A DNA stretch of 13,980 nt from NCBI GenBank assembly GCA_026770595.1, contig MU634248.1:1-13980 (forward strand). The letters run 5' to 3'. Source of the DNA: Ochromonadaceae sp. CCMP2298. Its lineage: Eukaryota > Sar > Synurophyceae > Ochromonadales > Ochromonadaceae. A program made the position numbers and the translations under genes. Shown here one piece after another: positions 7,182 through 13,980 of this stretch (positions are counted from its first letter, which is position 1; each line of letters opens with the position of its first letter). The notes below the pieces were generated by a model. The model was not told the DNA's origin, did not search any database, and worked only from the letters and a program-made list of their open reading frames with translations.

Positions 7182-7627
7182 TGGTAAATAGAGTTCAAGC
7201 AACGATCTCAGAGTGACTTTCGGACGCAAGGGTGCCTTGATCTGCAACTCTGCAGCAATCTCTGGTGAATCTGCAACACCATGCAACACCGATGCTGTCA
7301 TCGCGTCGCCCCTGCAAAAACGATGAGAGAAGGGTTTTACTGTAATCCAAAACATCCATAAAGTGGTTTTTAATGGATATTACAGTCTCTCAAGGCGGTT
7401 TTTATAGTGGGAACAGCAAAATCGGCAAAAGCTGACATCATGGATCTCATCTTTTTGATTTCTCTCAGTCCTCGTACAATCCCGGAATCAGGCATCATTG
7501 CCAGCGCGAATCTCGAGCTTCGGAACGGTGGAGGGAATAGTGGCAATCGCTTGAGAGACTCCAGGCGGCACAGCTCGGCCAGGGTGCCTTGCAGTGGACT
7601 CCAGCCGGCACCACCAGTGAGGCATGT
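7182..7627. promoter_or_regulatory. Divergent intergenic region with an imperfect palindrome
   Basis: This lies between the minus-strand lumenal gene and the + strand PIG-X-like gene, so it should hold both promoters. ACTGTAATCCA (7339-7349) faces TGGATATTACAGT (7374-7386), an inverted repeat with a 2-nt bulge. GGTTTTTAATGG and GGTTTTTATAGTGG are loose direct copies nearby. It may also contain the first exon of the PIG-X-like gene: a short hydrophobic start, MDLIFLISLS, is encoded from 7440 in another frame. The promoter role is inferred from position only. Confidence 0.35.
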
Positions 7628-8569
7628 ATGACGGGCAGAGGCGGCGGCACAGATGCTCACTCGACGACGCGGGAACGCAATCCATTCTTCGACGGCCTTC
7701 AGAAAGAAGGGCTTGATGGTCGCTCGTGGGAGAGCGTGGGCAGCTACCGCGTGGGCAATGCATCGCGGGGCATGCATCTGGTTCTGGACATCGACATGCG
7801 TCTCGAGACTGCAGCCTGCCAAACCGCTCTAGTCGATGTCCTGGCACTATTTCGCGTTCCCGATGCCCTTTTCGTCGATCTATATCACCTTGAGGTGAGA
7901 ATTCGACACTTGGGCTTCTTTACCTGCGCAGTTGTCTCATCAGGCGATCCTTTTTACATTTGTTTGGTTTTACACGAGCAGGGAAGACACGACTTTGGTT
8001 GGGCGGATGTTGTACTTCATGTCGATAGAAGGGATGTTGACTCCGAATCAGTTGCAAAGGATCAAGGGACGGACATTCTCATTGGTGTTGAGTTCCTCGC
8101 ACTACCAGTGATGGAGAATCAGCACTGCGAGGCAAGGCAGGACATGCAGGTGGAAGGAGCACGCACCTGCCCCAGCGCTTCCCGCCTCAGCCACTCGTTC
8201 TCCCTACCCTTGACTATGTACTACCAGCAACCACGGAACTGCTCAGAGGGGGGGCTTATGGCCCCCAGCACCTTCGCAGCTGTGCACATTCCCCGTCTGG
8301 ATCTGTTCACTCGACCCTCCTCCAGCCCGATATCTAGTCAGCCCCACGTATGTTACGAAATTTCGCGCCTAGGAGGTGACGGGAACTATGACGAGTGCTT
8401 GACTTCCCACCTGTACTCTCCTGTGCATGCGGAGACAGGCGCAGCGCCAGTTGTCTACGCGGCTATTGGGTGCGCCGAGAACCGCCACATCGTCAGAAGT
8501 GTATCGTTATCCGTCGTTCACTTTACTTTCATATGCCTCTTTTTCATAATTGGCTGCAGAGCCAGATAG
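7628..8569 (+). CDS. PIGX: PIG-X/PBN1-like GPI mannosyltransferase I subunit
   Basis: In other eukaryotes PIG-X stabilises PIG-M, which adds the first mannose to GPI anchors in the ER lumen. Exons 7628-7894 and 7982-8569 give 284 residues from the first ATG in frame. Matches to the family, by eye: RVPDALFVDLYHLE (residues 76-89), resembling the conserved xIPxGLYVDPYEL stretch; then the DVDSESVAKDQGTDIL segment at the expected distance once the 87-nt intron is removed; SFSLPLTMYYQQP (161-173), as in the LPxHxRY motif; VHIPRLDLF; and a C-terminal membrane segment (264-280) with a short basic tail. This gives one lumenal domain and one membrane anchor. The expected signal peptide is missing, so an upstream exon is likely. 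An acceptor-like CCTTGCAG at 7587-7594 is in frame with the coding sequence. Confidence 0.6.
   Translation: MTGRGGGTDAHSTTRERNPFFDGLQKEGLDGRSWESVGSYRVGNASRGMHLVLDIDMRLETAACQTALVDVLALFRVPDALFVDLYHLEVRIRHLGFFTCAVVSSGDPFYICLVLHEQGRHDFGWADVVLHVDRRDVDSESVAKDQGTDILIGVEFLALPVMENQHCEARQDMQVEGARTCPSASRLSHSFSLPLTMYYQQPRNCSEGGLMAPSTFAAVHIPRLDLFTRPSSSPISSQPHVCYEISRLGGDGNYDECLTSHLYSPVHAETGAAPVVYAAIGCAENRHIVRSVSLSVVHFTFICLFFIIGCRAR
7895..7981 (+). other. Frame-preserving intron (87 nt) in the PIG-X-like gene
   Basis: The donor is GAG|GTGAGA and the acceptor TTTTACACGAGCAG. It is phase 0, stopless and a multiple of three. Removing it makes the spacing between the VDLYHLE motif and the DILIG strand like that of PIG-X in animals, which supports splicing. 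Retention would insert 29 partly hydrophobic residues. Confidence 0.6.
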
Positions 8570-9142
8570 ACCTGGGTGTTGTACCTAGCCAGATAACCGT
8601 AATTCACATTATAGAGTTATCAGTGATAATAGCTCAATGATATAATACCTACCGGAGTACATGAAAAGCAATGAAACCATAACATTATCTGGTAGCATCC
8701 ACATGAGAGGCATGCACTCGCACCTTATTCTTATTTACCGGTACTGTTATATTTACCTGGGTTGGGTGGTCACTGAAATATGTGTATCTCTCGCTCAGTA
8801 ACAAACCGGAAACTGTGCACTCTTTTCGCAAAAACCTTCAACTTGTCACATATTTTGAGCGTCTCATTTACTGGGTTTTTTATAGTTGTGTCAATCAAAT
8901 GAGAGGGAATTAGATATAACAGGGGGGAATTCCCCGCTGGTTGGATCTACGGCAACTCCATCCAATCCATCACCAACTGGCAGTGCAGCGGGCAGAGGTC
9001 TTGCTTTCCTGCATGAATGCAAGGTACGGAGGTTCCATTATTCCAAGGCGCTCGACGTCGCTTGCGTATCCAGGCTCTACCGTTGCGAAGGCGCCTTTCG
9101 CTTCTGCCTGCGCGAGTTTGAGCCACGTGAAAGCGATCAGCC
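8570..9142. other. Intergenic region and 5' flank of the Tic110-like gene
   Basis: No convincing gene is seen. The first 180 bp are AT-rich with inverted repeats. From about 8930 the base composition becomes GC-richer and probably represents the 5' UTR of the Tic110-like gene. Several short open frames (for example from 8886) look like chance: their composition is mixed and they have no recognisable domain. No clear TATA box was identified. Confidence 0.4.
8586..8695. repeat. Short inverted repeats with possible TAG duplication
   Basis: CCAGATAA (8589-8596) and TTATCTGG (8685-8692) are exact inverted copies, flanked by TAG on both sides (8586-8588 and 8693-8695). A second imperfect hairpin, GAGTTATCA...TGATAATAGCTC (8614-8635), lies within. 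This could be a tiny MITE or just AT-rich hairpins; an 8-bp match over 100 bp can arise by chance. Confidence 0.3.
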
Positions 9143-12100
9143 ATGACTTCGCTATTCGGGGGAAGTTGCAGTTTTGGTTTGATCTGTGCCTTGCTTCTCT
9201 GCGGAATCATCACGGATAAAGTGGAGTCTTTTGTGCCCAGTCATGCTTTGTTGTCCAGTCGCAGTCAAGTAACACGGAGATCCCTGCCCGACCGGAGGCA
9301 TTTCCTCAGACCTCTGCAGTTCAAGACCTCTAACGATAATGTCAAGACGAGGGTGAAGGAAGACGTTCAGGAGATTGAAGACGAAGACGAGGACGACAAT
9401 GGCAACGATTCGGGGTCGGACATTTTGCAAAAGCTTTCAAAAGGCGTTATCCCTCTCGCAGCGTCGGTCGGCTTCGCTGCCACCCCGTCTTCCAGAATCG
9501 TGGCGCGTTTCGCCGGGGCAGCTGCGGGAGGAATCGTGGGACTGCTGGCAAAGAAAGCAATCCAAGTCGCCAACAAACCCATTACCAAGTTCAACAATGG
9601 GCGGTTCGACGCAGGGGGTGCGGGGGGGAGCGTGGCGGGTTCCGTCAAGAAGGCGACAGCGCATCTGGAGCGCATGCCCGAGCCCGCCGTCAGCCTCACA
9701 CTGAAGCAGCTCGAGATGGTGGCGAAGAAGTACAGAGTGGGTGAGAGCGAGCTGGGGGCCTTCTTCACACACGCCTTTTCGAACGTAATCTACAGCGCAG
9801 TGGGCGAGGACACGATGGATGTCACGGAGCTCTCGGAGGTGATGGACTTCGCCGCACTGATCGGGCTGATGCCTGCCGAGATCGGGGATGGCTTTGCTTT
9901 GGCTGCTATCCGGGTGGGTGCATTGTTGGACAAAGATGAAATGGGATTCTTCGAGAAGCAGACCACACTGGACGTGCTCTACCAGGCCTCCAAGATGTTC
10001 TTTCTTGCTGATAAGATGGTGGGCTCAACAAAAGGCTTCTACGGCAAGCGCATCGGAACAGCCATGAGCTACTTCCCCATGGACACTTATCAGGAAACCA
10101 TCACGGAGGCGTGCACGGCGCTCTTCAGCCGCTGCATCGAGACAGTCCTGCTGAACCCCGACGCCATCGCTGCCGAGGAGGTGCAGTATCTGCAAAAGTT
10201 CCTGACCACCTCCTCCGCCGCGTCCTCCCTGCGCCCCGCAAACATGCAGAACCTGATCATGGAGGCTGTGCAGTTCACACTGGACGCAAGCATCACCCCC
10301 GGTGCCAGCGCCTTCGACGTGAAGGTCGAGAATTACGACAATTTCCTGAAGGCGCAGAGTGTGCTGGGCTGGAACGCACGCGAGTGGAAGGAGACTCTTG
10401 AGATCCGCACGACGCCGCTGTTCGAGACCGTGGTGCAGCAGGTGTTCGTGGATGTGCAGGACAAGCCCGACCGTGCGGAGGAGCTTGCGGCTGTGCTGAA
10501 GGAGCGCGTGGCTGCGCTGAATGTCGACCCCCGAAAGGCTAGGATTATGCTGACCACCATGGTCTCAAAGCTGAACGAAGAGTACATGAGCCGTATTGAC
10601 AAGGTGTACACCGCGGCCGACAACACGGTCGAGCCGGCGTTCAAGATCATGGCCGCGTATGCAAACCAGCACGAAGCTTTCGTCACCCTTACCGCGGGCC
10701 TGCTGGAGGACTCGGATGTGCCCATGCCTGGTCTGCCCTTCACCGATATGGTGCGTGCTGCGATGTACCAGTTCAAGGTGACAAAGGGGGGAAAGGCGGA
10801 TCAGATCTCCTCGAGTATGTTCGACCTGGACGAAGCACAGATGCAGACAGTGCGCAAGCACATGGCGCTGCCCAGGGTGACCAGCTGGATCACCCAGTGC
10901 ATCACAGAGGGCTCATTCGCCCCCGAGGCGCGCAACGCCTACCGCAAATTGCTGACCGAGTATGGCGTAACGGACGAGGAGTGGCGCTCCACTGCTATCG
11001 ACTTCTACTACCAAGACGTGTCCCGCATTGCTAACATGCGGGCGGTGCCTTCTCAGGCCGACATCGAGCGTATCAATGCACTGAAGGTGTTCCTAGACTG
11101 CGCAGAGGAGACAGTGGCCAAGGTGAACCTGGAGCTGCTCGGAGACAAGTACGTAAAGGCGCTCACTGAGGCTATGACCCCCACAGGCGTGGTCACTGAG
11201 GAGTACATAGATGGCCTGGCGAGGCTGCAGGCACGGCTGGGACTGTCCGAGGAAGACGCAGATAAGCTGCTGGGCGTCGCCACGCGCGCGCGCATCGGGC
11301 CCATCATCAAGGACCTGTCGAACATCTGGAAGTCCGACACGGACGCCAACTTCCGCCGCGATATGGAGAAGAAGCAGAAGGCTGAGGGCAAGGGTCCCAA
11401 GGACAAGTCTGGAGACCCCATCTCCGACCCCGACAATGTGTTCGGATACATGGAGATGGGGGGTCAGAAGGACGGGGGCGGGCCTAACGTGTTCATGCGC
11501 GAGGCACTGAATCTTGTGGACTTCTTCAAGGAGAACTATATCGTGCAGGGCAGAGAATTGGAGACCGAAGAGGACCTGAGGGTGACTGCGAGTGGGTTCG
11601 CCCCAGAGGACGATCTGGCCGGCATGTTCAAGCACTACCTCATCACCCGCCTGGGCGAGGCGGACCCCGCCCTGCGCCAGAGGTACCTGGCAGACGAGCC
11701 GTGGTTCGCGAAGGTGCTGGGCATCACAGTTGAGGGACAGAAGCTGGTGAAGGAGTCGCTGGCGTACTCGGCCTACAAGAGTCTGCTGATGAACGTGCTC
11801 ACGTACAAGGGCACCGTGGAGCAGCAGGACATAGGCCAGTTCATGCTGCTCAAGGATAGTCTACAGCTGGACAAGGAAGTGGCGGACAAGGTCTACGACG
11901 AGGCCACACGCGGCGCCGTGGTGGAGCATACAGCTAAGCTCATCCGCAGGGCAGAGGATGGAGAATCGTTCTCGGCCGAGATGGCGGTGAGACTGCGCCA
12001 ACAGGTGCAGAGTCTGGGCCTGGAGATGCAGAAGGATACGGGCTTCAGCACCACAATTCTGACCTATCTGTACGCTCTTGAGGTGCAGGTGATGGTGGAC

Positions 12101-12586
12101 AACGGGCTGGAGGGCGACCTCACCGAGGTGCAGGAGGCGTACGACATCCCCGACGACCGCGCGGCAGACATAGTCGAAGCCTGCTGTAAGAGATACGTCA
12201 ACCAATTGCTCAACTTTGCTCTGAGGGGTGCGAAGCGGTACAACGAGCAAGACACGATCAAGTGGGTGAAGAGGATCATCAAGTACGCCGTGTTCATCAG
12301 CACGCCAGTAGAGGCGGACGGCAGCATGTTCGACGACGACGACAAGAAGCGCATGATCTCTTTCTACCAGACAGAGGTGGCCAACGGGGAAGACGCGGAA
12401 TTGCTAGCGTTGGTCGAGCAGTACGGGGATATGGCAGACAAGTTCCGGGAAATGATAAACGTCACGGATGACTACGTTAGTCCCATTTCAGGCATCGACG
12501 GGCTGTTAGGCAACGTGAGGCGGTTAGACCAGCTCGAGGATGACATGAAGGACACGGATGCCAAGAAGAACTGGGCGTGGGGATAG
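9143..12586 (+). CDS. TIC110: Tic110-like plastid inner-envelope import protein
   Basis: A single uninterrupted exon encodes 1147 residues. The N-terminus is bipartite: a hydrophobic signal core (residues 11-23, FGLICALLLCGII), then VES before FVPSHAL with Phe30 at the predicted +1 position, the hallmark of red-lineage complex plastid pre-sequences. A Ser/Arg-rich transit part runs to about 60 and an acidic stretch lies at 74-93. Residues about 101-138 form the only strong membrane region (GVIPLAASVGFAA, then FAGAAAGGIVGLLAKKA), as in Tic110, where an N-terminal anchor precedes a large helical soluble domain. The rest is continuous amphipathic helix, including LKQLEMVAKKYRVGESELGAFF, close to the start of the Tic110 domain. 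Tic110 is about 1000 residues in plants and acts as a stromal scaffold/channel in protein import. The family call rests on architecture and partial recognition. ATG at 9143 is preferred because it gives the complete signal peptide. Confidence 0.68.
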   Translation: MTSLFGGSCSFGLICALLLCGIITDKVESFVPSHALLSSRSQVTRRSLPDRRHFLRPLQFKTSNDNVKTRVKEDVQEIEDEDEDDNGNDSGSDILQKLSKGVIPLAASVGFAATPSSRIVARFAGAAAGGIVGLLAKKAIQVANKPITKFNNGRFDAGGAGGSVAGSVKKATAHLERMPEPAVSLTLKQLEMVAKKYRVGESELGAFFTHAFSNVIYSAVGEDTMDVTELSEVMDFAALIGLMPAEIGDGFALAAIRVGALLDKDEMGFFEKQTTLDVLYQASKMFFLADKMVGSTKGFYGKRIGTAMSYFPMDTYQETITEACTALFSRCIETVLLNPDAIAAEEVQYLQKFLTTSSAASSLRPANMQNLIMEAVQFTLDASITPGASAFDVKVENYDNFLKAQSVLGWNAREWKETLEIRTTPLFETVVQQVFVDVQDKPDRAEELAAVLKERVAALNVDPRKARIMLTTMVSKLNEEYMSRIDKVYTAADNTVEPAFKIMAAYANQHEAFVTLTAGLLEDSDVPMPGLPFTDMVRAAMYQFKVTKGGKADQISSSMFDLDEAQMQTVRKHMALPRVTSWITQCITEGSFAPEARNAYRKLLTEYGVTDEEWRSTAIDFYYQDVSRIANMRAVPSQADIERINALKVFLDCAEETVAKVNLELLGDKYVKALTEAMTPTGVVTEEYIDGLARLQARLGLSEEDADKLLGVATRARIGPIIKDLSNIWKSDTDANFRRDMEKKQKAEGKGPKDKSGDPISDPDNVFGYMEMGGQKDGGGPNVFMREALNLVDFFKENYIVQGRELETEEDLRVTASGFAPEDDLAGMFKHYLITRLGEADPALRQRYLADEPWFAKVLGITVEGQKLVKESLAYSAYKSLLMNVLTYKGTVEQQDIGQFMLLKDSLQLDKEVADKVYDEATRGAVVEHTAKLIRRAEDGESFSAEMAVRLRQQVQSLGLEMQKDTGFSTTILTYLYALEVQVMVDNGLEGDLTEVQEAYDIPDDRAADIVEACCKRYVNQLLNFALRGAKRYNEQDTIKWVKRIIKYAVFISTPVEADGSMFDDDDKKRMISFYQTEVANGEDAELLALVEQYGDMADKFREMINVTDDYVSPISGIDGLLGNVRRLDQLEDDMKDTDAKKNWAWG

Positions 12587-12717
12587 AGGGGATGAGTTGA
12601 TAAGCTTTGTAGAAGTCGTCAATTGTGTTTAAAGTTTTTAGGGGCGATTTCAGTTTTTTTCTCACTAAGTCGAGCCTATCAAACGAGGCCCACCGCCGCC
12701 TTTATTTAGTTTATATA
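12587..12717. terminator. Short convergent 3' intergenic spacer
   Basis: Only 131 bp separate the stop codons of the converging Tic110-like and FAD synthetase-type genes. On the minus strand AATAAA (plus-strand TTTATT, 12701-12706) lies 12 nt after the minus-strand stop and may be its polyadenylation signal. T-rich runs occur at about 12632-12661. The two 3' UTRs probably overlap. Confidence 0.4.
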
Positions 12718-13944
12718 TCACCTATCTTCAGCCCCTTTCTCCACGCGCAGCACTGCATAGGCTGGCAGCATGTCTAGCAGATTCGCCACGGCGTCCTCTA
12801 CCTTCTGCTCATCTGCTCCCTCCAGTGTAATAATGGTCTTAAACTCGGGGTGGTCTATGAAGGGATAGGACCCGAACTTGACGTCGCCGTGCACGTCCAC
12901 GAGTGAGTCCAGCATGTTGATCAGGCTGCGCTCCTCGATCTTCAGCACGATCTTCCGCGACACGAGGCGCGGCTGCACCTCCAGAAAGTGCTTCACTATG
13001 AGGTCCATCTTCGAGGCGAAGAACTGCGGGATGCCGGGCAGGACGAATATATTGTCGCACTGTAGGACGGGCCAGGTCTTGCTGCGCACTGTGCCAGACT
13101 TTGAGGGGCGGTCGAAATAGTCCCCAGGAGAGGGGGGGAATCTGAGCTGGGAGTACTCGGGAAGCATCGCTAGTCGCCGCATGCTCTCCTCCACCTCCGC
13201 CGGTGCCCCGGCAGACTCTGCCTGCACCTCCTCGAGGTGTGCTAGCATCTCATGGTTGATGCGTATCTCCTGGTTGAGCGCCTTGGCAATAGCCTTGAGC
13301 GTGACGTCATCATGTGTGGGGCCTATGCCTCCCGATGTAAATACGAGGTCGTATTTCTGCGACATACGTAGCACCTCCGTGGCTATCTCATTCACATCGT
13401 CAGAGACCACTGTGACCATTTTTAAGGGAATGCCGATGCTCTTGAGGGCCGTGGAGGCGACTTGCATGTTCACCTCTGTCGTGAAGCCGTTCAAAATCTC
13501 ATCCCCGATGATCACCAATGCTGCGTTCTTACCCACCTCGATGAACGACTCGCTGCGTGGTAGACTCGCGTTCCCCATCTCCCTCTGCGTCTGCTCCACC
13601 GAGCATGACTCATCTAGCTTGACTGCCTTCACTCGGCCGGCGCGCTCGAGCGTCCAGTCCGACAACTAGAAGAGAGGCAAGAATTAGACAAGAATCAGGC
13701 AAGAGTAAGAGCACCGAAAACATTTTACCAGTTATGAGTACTTACCATGTAGGCTGGCCAGTAGGACTTCACGTTTATGGTCGTGTCTGTGTTGTTCTGC
13801 ACGCGCAGGGACTGGTACTTGCGTGATAGGGCAGGGTTGGGCATGGTTTCTGACTTCTTGCCCAGTGAGGTGTAGCCCTGGTCGTACAGCTTGCAATAGG
13901 GCAGGTTGAATGTGCGCAGAAAGTGCCACACGTGGCCGTACTCC
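12718..13944 (-). CDS. FAD synthetase-type protein (PAPS-reductase-like + molybdopterin-binding domains), 5' partial
   Basis: Reading right to left, an acceptor CTCTCTAG at about 13945 opens exon 13944-13746, then an 80-nt intron (13745-13666, GTAAGT..TTCTAG), then exon 13665-12718, at least 381 residues. The first exon carries the end of the FAD synthetase (PAPS reductase-like) domain: WHFLRTFNLPYCKLYDQGYTSLG, TMPNPAL, and SYWPAYM-LSDWTLERAGR across the intron. This family transfers AMP from ATP to FMN, making FAD. The second exon holds a MoaB/CinA-like molybdopterin-binding fold: VIIGDEILNG (residues 51-60 of the exon product) and TSGGIGPTHDDVT (110-122), the signature loop. Human FLAD1 has these domains in the opposite order, while I recall the order seen here in plant homologues. 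The N-terminal ATP-binding loop lies outside the window. The stop is TGA at 12720-12718. Confidence 0.85.
13666..13745 (-). other. 80-nt intron in the FAD synthetase-type gene
   Basis: On the minus strand the intron begins GTAAGT and ends CTCTTCTAG after a pyrimidine-rich tract, with CTAAT about 17-21 nt before the acceptor. It contains in-frame stops if read through and falls between codons (ATG | TTG). Splicing restores the family motif PAYM-LSDWTLERAGR. Confidence 0.88.
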
Positions 13945-13980
13945 CTAGAGAGGAGAGGGGGTAGGTGGGTGGTTGGGGGG

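Noticed and set aside
7370-7847. Two minus-strand frames (150 and 119 codons)
   Set aside because: They overlap the start of the PIG-X-like coding frame, which has family motifs downstream. No domain or targeting signal is seen on the minus side.
8150-8190. A 41-nt intron in the PIG-X-like gene
   Set aside because: It has GT and AG ends but is much shorter than the other introns here (63 nt or more) and has no pyrimidine-rich tract of the usual kind.
8886-9219. Short frames upstream of the Tic110-like gene as separate proteins
   Set aside because: They overlap the likely 5' UTR and the gene start, with mixed composition and no motif.
1-13980. Prokaryotic defence system, CRISPR array or operon
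   Set aside because: Introns, signal peptides for a complex plastid and genes on both strands with individual 3' ends show eukaryotic nuclear DNA. No regular spacer arrays are seen.

Overview
The window looks like nuclear DNA of a photosynthetic protist with a red-algal secondary plastid, most likely an ochrophyte (stramenopile) or a related chromist. The reasons are spliceosomal introns with GT..AG ends, bipartite and tripartite plastid pre-sequences (a secretory signal peptide followed by a transit-like stretch, with Phe after the signal peptidase site in the largest protein), eukaryote-only gene families, and eukaryotic DNA transposon remnants. I see no operons, Shine-Dalgarno sites, CRISPR arrays or rRNA. 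Species cannot be told from this sequence.

Layout: (1) 1-1422, the 3' part of a + strand gene for a helical, TPR-like protein. (2) 1423-2311, AT/GC-patchy intergenic DNA with a 188-bp foldback MITE (29-bp terminal inverted repeats, TAA target duplication), diverged direct repeats and a tRNA-like B-box palindrome. (3) 2312-4176, a two-exon gene for a probable DNA-binding or regulatory protein with a conserved 'GKWT-PEEE...CDPMRI-KK...GK' domain and long Gln/Gly/Ser-rich disorder. (4) 4177-5025, intergenic, containing a clean hAT-like non-autonomous transposon (8-bp target duplication, 24-bp perfect terminal inverted repeats, about nine one-way ATGCTC repeats) that landed in the loop of a perfect 19-bp purine/pyrimidine hairpin. 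(5) 5026-6564, a five- or six-exon + strand gene of unknown function with a possible longin-like N-terminus. (6) 6768-7181, minus strand, a small thylakoid-lumen protein with a tripartite targeting sequence. (7) 7628-8569, a PIG-X/PBN1-like subunit of GPI mannosyltransferase I (5' end uncertain). (8) 9143-12586, a long single-exon gene for a plastid-targeted Tic110-like inner-envelope import protein. (9) 12718-13944, minus strand, 5'-truncated FAD synthetase-type protein with the PAPS-reductase-like FAD synthetase domain before the molybdopterin-binding domain.

The genes do not form a functional cluster. Two serve the plastid (import channel/scaffold and a lumenal protein), one GPI-anchor synthesis in the ER, one flavin cofactor synthesis, one probably transcription. 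Introns are short (63-138 nt), and several carry a YTAAY branch-point-like motif 15-36 nt before the acceptor. Four of the ten predicted introns are multiples of three without stop codons, so retention would give longer proteins rather than truncation.
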